The position numbers were made by a program, and so were the translations under genes. Below the pieces are notes generated by a model. That model did not search any database. It was not told the origin of the DNA and was given only the letters and a program-made list of their open reading frames with translations. Of a stretch of DNA of 64,000 nucleotides, positions 12,602 to 21,750 are shown one piece after another; within the stretch, counting starts at the first letter, position 1, and each line of letters starts with the position of its first letter. The DNA comes from Annona cherimola (taxonomy: Eukaryota > Streptophyta > Magnoliopsida > Magnoliales > Annonaceae), in assembly GCA_030490835.1 (NCBI GenBank), contig CM059975.1:7839579-7903578 (forward strand). Reading direction: 5' to 3'.

Positions 12602-13386
12602 TTATTTAGAAAGAATATCTAAGAAAATATCCAAACCTACCTTGTAAAGCACTACTTCTCGCTGAGCCTGGATAAAATTAATGATCTTCTTATCCACTTG
12701 GAAATCCTCTACAAGAACATCGTTCGAGATGAGCGGATTGGATTCAAAGACAAAATTAGCAATGGTGATGGTGTTGAGGTTCTTATTGGTCAAGCTTGCA
12801 ATCGTAACTACCTTAGTCTTCCAAAGATTGAAGTGGAAGTGAATGAGATTCATGGAGAATACGAAGATGTCACCCTTGTTGAGAACCTTGGTTATGAGAT
12901 GATTTTCAGGGTTGGAGGTGATGAAACCTATGTAGAAGGTGCGCTCTAGCACTGTTACGATCTCTATTACACATCGGCGCATATGAGAAGCATTGATGCC
13001 AGAGGGAGCAAAGATGATGCGAACCAAGGAGATTCCCGAAGTGTTAAACCCCACTATCTGCGCCACATTCACTTGGGTGATGTTGGATCTAACTTTGTTG
13101 GCTATGTTCCGGGCTTGTTTAGCACTTTTAAGAAGAAATCATTGGCCTTCACTTTGCTGGGGATCCTTGCTCACATGCCTATCAACCAAAATTGAGCAGA
13201 AAAATGACAAAATAAGGAATGATTTGAGTTACTATATAAAAAAGGAATGCTTTGAGTTAGCCCAAATAGAAAAGTCTCACTATAAGAGAAGTTGCAATCA
13301 AGTTGAGAAACACTGATGGAGAAAACATAACAACGTACTTAGAGACTTGGGATCAGCGACGCGGAAGTCTTGAATAAGGGGTGCAA
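12602..13386 (-). pseudogene. Germin-like protein relic B (metal site lost, frameshifts)
   Basis: Exon 2 reads on the minus strand as a GLP cupin (NVAQIVGFNTSGISLVRIIF ... KGDIFVFSMNLIHFHF ... DKKIINFIQAQ). The first cupin box, normally PHTHPR..E, has become SHMRRCVIE, so the two first-box histidines are not in place, while the second-box His remains. The N-terminal part of exon 2 is frameshifted at about 13106, where one T is missing relative to copy 2, and again near the KDP motif at about 13165. An exon 1 remnant (PLIQDFRVADPKSL, Cys changed to Arg) lies at about 13339-13386. The frame runs past the usual QAQF end for about 20 codons. Non-functional as a metal cupin. Confidence 0.88.
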
Positions 13387-13877
13387 CACACGTCGCTTGT
13401 GCCGAGTTTCGGTGAACCCATATCCTAAGCCTATCGAATTTAGATGATCATAAATTCAAAAATTAAAAGTTGGGTTTGGGTCAGATTCAGACTGGGTTGA
13501 TATTGATTTCGATCTTGGTTTCTGTTCCGGCCTCGTTCGTGAGAAAAATCATATCATAATTCATACACTTGGTTAAAGATAAAATTGTTTCCCTGTGGCT
13601 TTGAGAATAAATGCTTAATTAATTTCCCAGCAAAATTTTAAAGCATCCAATTCTTTAACCGAGTCCGAAAAGTATATCACAGAAATATTTTGCATTGTGT
13701 TCTACATTCTGATTTTACATCTCTAACGAGAAAACCCTTGATTAAAAGAGCTGAATACAATGGTCCAAAAAAAAAAATGCTTAATAGTAATGAAGTGCGT
13801 AGAAGATCCTTCTACGTCTTTACAAGTGCACGAAAAATCGTGTCTAACAAAAATATAAAGATAAATGAGTACACTTC

Positions 13878-14044
13878 GCCCCGCGCCGTGACTCGAATGT
13901 GAGGTATATGACGCCACGCGCCATAACTTGAATATGAAGTACATGACGCCACGCGCCATGACTTAAATATGGGGTATATGACGCCACGCGCCATAATTTG
14001 AATATGAGGTACATGACGCCACGCGCCATGACATAAATATGAGT
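13878..14044. repeat. 35-bp tandem array
   Basis: Units start at 13909, 13944, 13979 and 14014, each beginning TGACGCCACGCGCCAT, with a degraded unit before them. Alternate units are more alike (ataacttg versus atgactta forms), hinting at a 70-bp higher period. Confidence 0.92.
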
Positions 14045-14309
14045 TTACGCTTAGCCCGTCGACCAGCGATGACTCGGTTTGGGAACTAGTGAGGGGCCCG
14101 TCGGCTACACTAGTGACCCTACACAGCAAACTAAGTGCGCTCTTAGCTTCTGGATTTACACAGCAGACCAGCGTGTCCCGCTTTCAGCTTCTGTACTTGT
14201 ACAAGAAACCAGCGTCTCCCGCTTTCAGCCTCTGGATTGAATAATTGGGTGGTTTTACCAAGAAATGGATTTAACCGGGTTTAAAAGTATTTTTAGGTCA
14301 ACTTTGACC

Positions 14310-14912
14310 ATTAAAAAGGGTTTGAGCCCAACTGGGCTTGTTGGGGGATTTTTGAGCCATCTTGGGCTTTTTGGAGATTTTTGAGCTATCTCAAGCTTTT
14401 TGGAGGGTTGGTAGCCATCTTGGGCTTTTTTGTAGAGTTTTGGGCCATCATGGGCTTTTTGAAGAGTTTTGAGCCAGCTTGGGCTTTTTTGAGGGTTTTT
14501 AGCCATCTTGGGCTTTTTGGAAAATTTTGAGCCAGCTTGGGCTTTTTGGAGAGTTTTTAGCCATCTTGGGCTTTTTGGAGATTTTTGGGCCAGCTTGGGC
14601 TTTTTGGAAAATTTTGAGCCAGCTTGGGCTTTTTTTGGAAAATTTTGAGCCAGCTTGGGCTTTTTGGAGAGTTTTTAGCCATCTTGGGCTTTTTGGAGAT
14701 TTTTGGGCCAGCTTGGGCTTTTTGGAAAATTTTGAGCCAGCTTGGGCTTTTTTGGAAAATTTTGAGCCAGCTTGGGCTTTTTGGAGAGTTTTTAGCCATC
14801 TTGGGCTTTTTGGAGATTTTTGGGCCAACTTGGGCTTTTTGGAAAATTTTGAGCCAGCTTGGGCTTTTTTGGAAAATTTTGAGCCAGCTTGGGCTTTTTA
14901 GAGATTTTTGGC
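14310..14912. repeat. About 29-bp tandem array with a 118-bp higher-order unit
   Basis: The basic unit is GAGCCAGCTTGGGCTTTTTGG plus a short AT spacer, in 20 or so copies. The variant GGAGAGTTTTTAGCCATC recurs at 14548, 14666 and 14783, giving a 117-118 bp four-unit period. Several frames on both strands stay open for over 100 codons only because the unit lacks stops; I do not call these genes. Confidence 0.92.
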
Positions 14913-15084
14913 TCGGATTGAGCGAAGAAGTCGTCATCATTTTTTTTTTGATATATATATATATGTATATATATATTTATATAATCTTAGAAGTCAAAAT
15001 CTTAATTTTTGGATGCCTTTGAATATATATGTATATTCTGATATATTTTTATAGAAAATACATATATATTTATTTTTATTTTCA

Positions 15085-15645
15085 TAAGAGGGAAAATATA
15101 CTTAACCCGTGTGTCAATTCAACCCGCCAGTCGGGGAGTATCCACGTTGGGAAAAGTAGTTTTTGAAAATAATATATATGTATATATATATTTATATATA
15201 AATAATATACATATATATATTTTTATAGGAGAAAATATACTTAACCCGTGTGTCAATTCAACCCGCCAGTCGGGGAGTATCCACGTTGGGAAAAGTAGTT
15301 TTTTTTTTTTTTGAAAATAATATATATGTATATATATATTTATATATAAATAATATACATATATATATTTTTATAGGAGAAAATATACTTAACCCGTGTG
15401 TCAATTCAACCCGCCAGTCGGGGAGTATCCACGTTGGGAATAGTAGTTTTTGAAAATAATATATATGTATATATATATTTATATATAAATAATATACATA
15501 TATATATTTTTATAGGAGAAAATATACTTAACCCGTGTGTCAATTCAACCCGCCAGTCGGGGAGTATCCACGTTGGGAAAAGTAGTTTTCGAAAATAATA
15601 TATATATGTATATATATATTTATATATAATATATATATATATATA
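15085..15645. repeat. 139-bp tandem array, four copies
   Basis: AACCCGTGTGTCAATTCAAC recurs at 15104, 15243, 15391 and 15530 (steps 139, 148, 139; the long step is an added T run). Each unit pairs a GC-rich half with a TA-rich palindromic half. The copies are nearly identical, so expansion was recent. Confidence 0.93.
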
Positions 15646-15762
15646 TTAAAGAAACTCAAAAATATATATCGGAGAACTCACGTTCTTCTTTGAGCACGGG
15701 AGAGCTGTCTTCGTTCTCGGCTCGAAGTTCTCTCTCCCTTTTTTTTGAGAAGCCGAGTGGGG

Positions 15763-15770
15763 TATTTATA
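15763..15770 (-). promoter_or_regulatory. Candidate TATA box facing the arrays
   Basis: TATAAATA followed by CCCCACTCGGC on the minus strand, with the CGCGGAAC cluster upstream of it and the tandem arrays downstream. The arrangement resembles the U3/R of an LTR read leftwards. No experimental support. Confidence 0.4.
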
Positions 15771-15796
15771 GGCTCTGCCGGGTTGGTGCGAGACCC

Positions 15797-16148
15797 CGCG
15801 GAACCGGAAGCTCCCGCGGAACCGTCTTCCCCGCGGAACTGTTTTTACCCGGAACCTCCTCTCCGTGGAACCGCTTTCCCGCAGAACCGGATTCACGCGG
15901 AACCTCTTCTCCGCGGAACTCAATTGGTCTTCATGCGCCTGCCGCGGAACTGCGTCCACGCGGAACCACGCTCCCGCGGAACTCTTTTCTGCGACATGCA
16001 TTTCCGCGGAACTAGCACATTCCATCACGCGGAACCAGCACATTCTATCTCGCGGAACCTCGAGCTGGTGCCTGTTGGGACCGTCTTCACGCGGAACTCA
16101 TGCATCCGCGGAACCTCGAGCTGGTGCAGTCATTCGCTTCCGCGGAAC
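15797..16148. repeat. Cluster of about 17 CGCGGAAC motifs
   Basis: CGCGGAAC or a one-base variant occurs about 17 times in 350 bp, mostly as CCGCGGAAC, at irregular 15-40 bp spacing. Longer phrases also repeat (CGGAACCTCGAGCTGGTGC at 16055 and 16110). This looks like an amplified short motif in a U3-like region, not coding sequence. Confidence 0.85.
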
Positions 16149-16687
16149 GATCGTTCAGTGACGGAATCCGACCGTTGATGCCCTGACATATCTTTTGCAT
16201 GGAAACACGCTATCTCCTGCAACTCCAGAGCTGGTAGCCTGTAGTTGCCGATCGGTGGCAGCGTGATCAGCGGCCCGGCGCATGCGTGCTGTAGCTCTAG
16301 ATTGATAGTCCTGCTATCTCCGTTTCCGCGAGAGCAATGCTGAAAACGGGCGAAAATCTTTAGGGACAGCGGAGGACGCCCGCTTCGCCTCAGCAGGCTT
16401 CCGTCCCAGAGTTGGTGGCGACCAAAAAGAACCAGCGACGAGGAAAAATCAGATTCGCAACAAATCAGTTTCTCATCCGATTCCCTTGGCTCTTCCTCCA
16501 TCTCTCCCTGCGCACTACACTCTTTCTGCGGGAAGAAAGAAAGAGGGAGAGGAAAGAAAGAGAAAGAAAGAAAAAGGAGATGCCTCTGCTTTTGAGGCTT
16601 TTCTCCTTCCTCTCCTTCAGCCCCATCTCTTCTATTGTTTCTTTCATATCATGAACAGAACCCATCTTGTTGTCTTCTCCGAAGAAG
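16149..16687. other. GC-rich stretch, possibly captured 5' flank
   Basis: Unlike the AT-rich neighbours. The end (about 16540-16680) is GA-rich, then pyrimidine-rich, and leads directly to the cyclin start codon, as a plant 5' UTR would. The first part is not recognised. Confidence 0.4.
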
Positions 16688-17155
16688 ATGACCCGGCAGC
16701 ACCAACCTTCTCCTTTCTTCCTTCTCGATGCTCTCTACTCGAACCAGACCTTTTTTCTGGCTTCTGCTCGGAGGGAGGCCGTGGAATGGATGCTCAAGGT
16801 CAATGCCTACTATGGATTCACGCCGCTGACGGAAGTACTCTCCATTGATCATTTCCATAGGTTCCTCTCCAGCGTCCATTACCAGAAGGACAAGTCGTGG
16901 ATGATACAGCTTGCTGCTGTCGCTTGCATTTCTCTAGCGGCCAAGATTGAGGAGACCCAAGTGCCCCTTCTCTTGGGTTTGCAGGTAGAGGATTCCAGGT
17001 TCGTGTTCGAAGCAAAGATGATTTAGAGAATGGAACTGCTGGTGCTCTCGACGCTGAAATGGAAGATGTATCCCGTGACGCCGCTTTCGTTCATCGATCA
17101 CATCGTTCGACGGCTGGGATTAAAGAACCACCTGCATTGGGAGCTTCTCCAGAGG
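16688..17155 (+). pseudogene. D-type cyclin fragment
   Basis: From ATG at 16688 one frame reads like a plant cyclin D N-terminus (SPFFLLDALY) and cyclin box: REAVEWMLKVNAYYGF, then SWMIQLAAVACISLAAKIEE, TQVPLLL and VEDSRFVFEAK, then after a stop RMELLVLSTLKWKMYPVTPL and a final part ending HWELLQR. D cyclins partner CDKs at G1/S. Compared with the family, roughly 50 residues of the acidic N-terminal region are missing between LDALY and REAVEW. CAG has become TAG at 17024-17026. Homology ends at about 17155, before the second cyclin fold is complete. No introns interrupt it. CYCD3-like by motif memory; the subgroup is uncertain. Confidence 0.88.
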
Positions 17156-17250
17156 TGGTGCGGCGGAAGTGATCAGAGCCTGTGGTTCCGACGGTGCCAC
17201 GGCCCTCCACTGTGCTGCCGCCGACCGCTTTTCCCGGTGCGAAATCCTCC
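17156..17250 (+). pseudogene. Ankyrin/CCCH-protein-like fragment
   Basis: Immediately after the cyclin homology a different frame reads AAEVIRACGSDGATALHCAA. This matches the ankyrin segment (cGSDGaTALHCAa) typical of plant tandem-CCCH zinc-finger proteins. It covers about 20 codons and then degenerates; no zinc-finger part is present. The family assignment rests on one short motif. Confidence 0.5.
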
Positions 17251-17468
17251 TGCGCTCCGGCTTCTTTCTTTTGCATTTTTTTTTTCTCCGTAGGCAGAGA
17301 ATCTCTCTCTGTGGCTTGCATGCACCACTGGATCCGTTTTTCTCTGCCTCGGAATCTCATCTCTTCCCGATCTGAAACACCACAGCAAAGCTTGGAGATT
17401 CTCCGCCAATTCTCCCACGTGGGAGACTTAATCTGTCAAGGGACCTCGAAGGGGAAACGAGAAGCGGG

Positions 17469-17562
17469 ATGGGATCGGAGCTAATGTTCAAAGGCCACGA
17501 CTCGCTGCCGGTTGCCGACGCATTCTCTTCGTCCAGTACTGCTTCAACCCAGCAACAGATCG
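17469..17562 (+). other. Unrecognised coding-like fragment
   Basis: ATG at 17469 follows a leader-like stretch and opens MGSELMFKGHDSLPVADAF with a Ser-rich continuation. It may be the N-terminus of another captured gene. No family recognised; it merges into the ubiquitin-fold fragment in another frame. Confidence 0.3.
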
Positions 17563-17718
17563 ATGGCGGACATCTACCAGATATTCGTGAAACATCTGGA
17601 TGGAAAGACGCGATGTCTCCGCCTTCCCACCACGACGATCTCTTGCTCAGACCTCAAGCAAGCTCTTCTTCGTTTAACGCAATGGTTTGAAAGCAACGAA
17701 AGAAGAATGTGGAGCTGA
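17563..17718 (+). pseudogene. Ubiquitin-fold fragment, SDE2-like N-terminus
   Basis: ATG at 17563 starts MADIYQIFVKHLDGKTRCLR, a beta-grasp ubiquitin-like pattern (QIFVK.L.GKT), followed by ISCSDLKQALLRLT. The bases before the ATG are open in the same frame, but the homology starts here. The closest family by memory is the plant SDE2-type ubiquitin-like proteins. After about 40 residues the sequence leaves the fold and stops at 17716-17718, so only about half a domain is present, without the C-terminal Gly-Gly. Confidence 0.55.
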
Positions 17719-17721
17719 GAA

Positions 17722-18125
17722 AGGAACTGAGGGTTGCCCAATGCGCCGGCGCTAAGTATCACCTCGCCGTTCAGTCGGAACTTGGCGCGACTTCCCATTG
17801 CGGTCTCTGTTCATGATGCCAAAATCCGACTACTTTCCGTCGAGACTTCTGCGGAAAAGAACCCTCTCTATACTGGTATGGAGAGCAATTTTGGCGTCGC
17901 GCACGTAGCGCAGGAGATCAGCGGCGGTGCGCCGCCGGTCGTTGAACTCGAAGGTGGTGGCCCCGATCTTGGTGCCCACGGCATGCTTGATGGTGAATCC
18001 GTCTCCAACAGCGCATCGAGAACGGCCGACTGCCAGCTCCGGACATCGGGCTGAAAGGCGATGGCGCGCTCGACCCATTCGTAAGACGTGTTGACGAGCG
18101 CCATGTCACAGTCGACGGAAATGGT
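17722..18125 (-). pseudogene. HOTHEAD-like GMC oxidoreductase fragment, antisense
   Basis: On the minus strand three frames carry consecutive pieces of a HOTHEAD/mandelonitrile-lyase-like FAD oxidoreductase. These are SYEWVERAIAFQPDVRSWQ and AVLDALLE; then GFTIKHAVGTKIGATTFEF and RRTAADLLRYVRD through IERVLFR; then GEVILSAGALGNPQFL, the GMC signature region. At least two frameshifts separate them, some sequence between the last two pieces is lost, and the FAD-binding N-terminus and catalytic C-terminus are absent. The fragment is GC-rich and lies opposite in orientation to the cyclin fragment. Confidence 0.85.
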
Positions 18126-18142
18126 CTCTCTTGCATTCTCCA

Positions 18143-18531
18143 TTTCTTCTACTGCTACAGCAGTCTACAGCTCGGCTCCAGCAGAGAAGAAGAAGAAGAG
18201 TGAGGCTCCCCCCCCTCTCCCTAGTTTCAGGGATTCCATTTCAGCTGTTCGTCTCACCATTCGACGGTCCGGTGACACCATGCAGTCTGGCCTGATGAAG
18301 GAAGGAAGTCACTATTCCCTTCGGCACGCAGACTAGCACTGCTGAGGGATTCACCAAGTCGTTGCCCGAGGAGGCGAGGGCTCGACACGAGAAAACGATG
18401 AATATGAGGAAGAGATGGAGAAGCAGATGACTGCTCTCTCTCTTTTTTTTCTTTTTTTTCTTTTTTTTTTTTTTTCTAGATGAGAAATCATCTACTTGTA
18501 GTAGTTTCATAGTTAAAAATTTACCTCATCA
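18143..18531. other. Right end of the 5.0-kb block
   Basis: Up to about 18440 it is still GC-richer and may hold another unrecognised fragment. On the minus strand a hydrophobic run ([17 protein letters not shown]) resembles a signal peptide. A T-rich run (about 18439-18476) and a small hairpin (GATGAGAAATCATC) precede the CA end. Confidence 0.35.
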
Positions 18532-18536
18532 GTTTC

Positions 18537-19488
18537 AAGTTGAAATTCAGGTTACTCTTAAACTAATAGAAGTTGAAATTACCGATAGATATAATAAATT
18601 TGTCAAACATTATTGCATTCACTCGTGAATAATTTACACTTAAATATATTTATATGACCTATGATATCTTTAGTTTTGATGAAAGTTGGTCTTTTAATTA
18701 AAAGATAATTCTAAATACAATGAACAAAATAAATTTATACATAACAATCAAGATAAAAAAATAAATGAGATTACATGAGATCACTATATAAAGTTTAATA
18801 AAAGTGAGACTTATATATCTCGTAGTTAATTAGTATATGCAAGAATTTTAAAGAGTTGATATATTTATAGTTATTTGTAAATAAAGTTATGTAGATGTAA
18901 TATATTCAACTTTTATGGACAATGTATATAACATTTAGACTATAAAATAAACATTTTATAATTTAACTAGGTTATGATTATATGAAATAACTTTATCACA
19001 TTATAATTGAAATATGTAATACATAAATAAATATAATTATTTTAACAAATTAGGAAGAATATTGGGTTTGGACAGAGTCAGGTTTTGGTATAGGATTGAT
19101 GCAAATGGTATTGATTTCGGGTTTTCTTGTATCAAGTTAAAACTAGTCTAATTTAAAAAAGTTTAAAAAATACAAATTTAATTTTAAAACAAGGTCAAGT
19201 TAGGTGGGTTCAGATCTACCTAGCACCAAGTTACACCCCTTAGTCTTAAAAGGGACTAAGAAAAACAACACAGGTCAGATACATAAAGGAGAATGAGCAC
19301 GATTGTAAAATATTGAAAATAATAATAATAATTTAAGTTGACTAGTCAAAATCCACGTGGGGTGTCCTACGTGGCAAAGGTAGACTTTTTGACTAACTGG
19401 GTTAAATGAGTAATAATGGGCCTTGACCAATTATTATTTAAATATGCCGTGGGTTATATTTATATTTATATTTTTGAATGTTATTACA
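18537..19488. other. AT-rich intergenic, duplicated at 61789
   Basis: No gene seen. It is nearly identical to the start of the matching block in copy 2. Confidence 0.6.
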
Positions 19489-19622
19489 GCAACCCGTGCA
19501 GCTCAGTTGGCATACAGGTGGTCCAAGTGGTTTTAGAGGTCTACGGTTCGAATGGGAGGTTTAGCAGAAAAACAAATAATTTTTGCACTTTTGCCTCTCC
19601 CGGCGTGTGGGTCGCACAGGAT
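19489..19622 (+). mobile_element. tRNA-like, probable SINE relic
   Basis: Contains an A-box-like GCAGCTCAGTTGGCATACAGG and a B-box GGTTCGAATGGGAGG about 50 bp later, as in tRNA-derived SINEs. No cloverleaf tRNA could be drawn, and no flanking target repeat was found. Repeated in copy 2. Confidence 0.45.
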
Positions 19623-21046
19623 AAGTTAGAATGAGATAAGATTTAGTTTAATCAAAATTTGAGTTTAAAAGAGTTATCTCTTATTCCCTACCTTAGCTAC
19701 AGTAGCTTTTATAAAAAGATTTGGGGAGTTGACGAATTTTGGGAAAAAGCACTCCGTAAGGGAAGAGTTTACATAAGAGTTGGGAGCCAGAGTTACGGGA
19801 AAGAAAAGAAAACTCCAGGAGGAATTCGTAGGCAAGTGGGATTTGGTTTGAAGATTGAATTTTTTTTTGTTCAATAATTATGTATTTCATGATATAATAA
19901 TTAGGTTATTTTAATTATTTGTATAAAGCACATATGTAATACTTTTTTTATGAAAGGCATAATTTATAAGAATATAAAATTATACGGATAAAATATGCCT
20001 CAAATTTATGCTTAGTACATATGGTAATTTATTTATGCATTTTATTTTATAAAAGCATTAGTATAAGTTTAAATATATTAATTGTGGATATTGAAAAATA
20101 TATACAATTGGCATAGCAATAAATTAAATTAATAAGACGTACATTCACAATTGGAATTTTTGTTAAAACCAAATTCGTTAACAGAAATTCTTTTGTTAAA
20201 GTCAAACACGTCAGATGGGTAGTTTTATTTGGATTTGAATTTCAAATCAGCAACCAAGAATTGGTTGCTATTTGTTTGGTGGCATGAGCAAACGGAAAAA
20301 TGTCCAGATATGTACCGGCGGAAGAGATGTGCCTTTCTTGTGTTTATGCAACCAGTTTTTTTGTTTGCATTTGATGCATTTGATGACTTTGATTACTTTA
20401 ATGCTTATAATGTTCAGATATTCTGGATTAAAAATTGATGTGTAGTCATAATAGTGGTACAGACTAAGAGAGAGAGGCCTGTGTGGGTCCCATCTGCAGG
20501 AAAAGTATTAATGACGTGGTTTAATGTGAACCGTTCATTTAGTTTTGCTCTAATTTGTCTATTTTAACCCCGATTTAAATGATCAAATAGTCTATCTCTA
20601 TGTTTTTGATGCTTCTAGACTCAATGAAAGGGTTTGATTTTATATTTGAGGTCTAATTTTTAAGATATTAAATTAAATAATTATTTTATAATTTAATTAA
20701 GTTTTATTTGGGTCATTATCCATTTTCAAATAATTTTCTACTTGCTAGTCATGTTGAGACTAACCCATTATTTTTATAGGTGTACCAAATCAAGTGGGAC
20801 ACTAACATTTTAGATTTATGTGGAGATTTTCAAGAATAATTATTTATATTTATTTATTTTGAAGGCATGTATTAAGAATGATAGACTTGTAAAATTTCTT
20901 TTTCTTTATGCCTTGATGTAATAATGGGAACATGACTAGTGGGAATGAAATTTTGAAATTTTTATGCGCCATAAATGTGTGATTGATCTTGAAAAATTGC
21001 ATTAAATACACGGTCGAGATCGCTTTTCTGGACCGGTATCTTATAG
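19623..21046. other. AT-rich intergenic; duplicated to 20748
   Basis: No gene recognised. Open frames of 60-70 codons (for example 20229-20438) are present in both copies but show no family features. The known homology with copy 2 ends at the window edge (20748 matches 64000). Confidence 0.5.
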
Positions 21047-21643
21047 ATGGTATCAACGCGGTCACACATATAAAATATGACTTATTAATTATTATATAAA
21101 TTTTTTTCAAAAAAAGAATTTTGAAATGGATTTGCAAATCTAACCCTATATTTTCTTTTTGAGTCCAGAAAATGGTCAGTTTGGGTGCATCGGTATACTC
21201 TAATCCTAAAACCCAAGGAAAGACTGTCTCTGCTACCTGTGAAAGGTTAAGTACCCTAGAAAAGTAGGTTTTAACCTGGATAAAAGAATCCTATCTACAG
21301 TACTAAACCCTAAATAAAAAACTAGATAGGATACTAGAGGCTATGGATGCTGCCACCCCACCTAACTGAGTAAGCCTTGGGCTAGAAATTTAAGTAGGGA
21401 AAAGAGTAAGAAACCAGTAACCCAAGTAATGACTGACCCAAAAATTGATCTAGATAATGAAACCCTAGCTGATAAAAGTAAAAGACTGCATACTCAAAAA
21501 CCTATAGAGGATGAGAAGCCTGAGAAAAGAAAAGCTGAAACTCAGGCTGTACCTACATCTAAGAAGATTCTACCCATACCTTGGATGGCTGAAACCCTAA
21601 AACAGGATGGTCAAATACGGCAAACAATGACTATCAGCTCATG
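21047..21643 (+). other. Decayed retroelement-like coding remnant, unresolved
   Basis: A TGGTATCAACGCGG string at about 21050 resembles the tRNA-Met primer site. From about 21170 a frame broken by several stops continues into an open stretch at 21429-21644 (MTDPKIDLDNETLADK ...), rich in Lys, Glu and Leu and suggestive of a coiled coil. This could be a gag-like or pararetroviral accessory remnant. No reverse transcriptase, protease or zinc knuckle was found nearby, so I leave it unnamed. Confidence 0.3.
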
Positions 21644-21750
21644 ATTGTGGACGTTCAATGACACCTAAAATCTTTGTTGTTATGACGTTTAGTAGGAGCC
21701 GTTGAAATATGGCATTGAAAGTCTTTTTTTCCTAAGTCATTCAATTATTG

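Larger units (their letters stand above)
13523..18531. mobile_element. 5.0-kb copy-1-specific block with captured gene fragments
   Basis: Copy 2 reads straight from 61788 to 61789 where copy 1 has this 5009-bp block. It begins TGTTCCGG, ends CCTCATCA, and GTTTC lies on both sides (13518-13522 and 18532-18536). That fits an LTR-type insertion with a 5-bp target repeat. No long LTR pair or inverted ends were found, so a deletion in copy 2 through GTTTC microhomology remains possible. The left half is repeat arrays; the right half (about 16.2-18.4 kb) is GC-rich and made of pieces of at least four host genes, all incomplete. Neither Helitron (A/T target) nor Mutator (about 9-bp target repeat) boundaries fit. 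Confidence 0.75.
1..20748 (+). repeat. Segmental duplication, copy 1
   Basis: This stretch is repeated in the same orientation at 50467-64000. Matching blocks are 1-1937 with 50467-52436, about 4190-13522 with about 52441-61788, and 18532-20748 with 61784-64000. By eye the first kilobase differs at roughly a dozen sites. Copy 1 alone has 1938 to about 4189 and 13523-18531. Both ends of the homology run into a window edge, so the true extent is unknown. Confidence 0.95.

Noticed and set aside
14527..15022. Long overlapping open frames on both strands in the GGGCTTTTT array, looking like repetitive proteins
   Set aside because: They follow from a stop-free 29-bp repeat unit; no start context, no domain, and both strands are equally open.
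15690..16178. 162-codon frame rich in RGT and AEP repeats over the CGCGGAAC cluster
   Set aside because: The protein repeats only mirror the DNA motif; all frames behave alike and spacing is not codon-periodic.
13523..18531. Helitron or Pack-MULE as the vehicle for the captured fragments
   Set aside because: The empty site shows a 5-bp GTTTC repeat, no A/T target junction, no 9-bp repeat and no terminal inverted repeats. A smaller nested element inside cannot be excluded.
19489..19622. Functional tRNA gene
   Set aside because: A- and B-box strings are present, but no cloverleaf or acceptor stem pairs; a SINE relic fits better.
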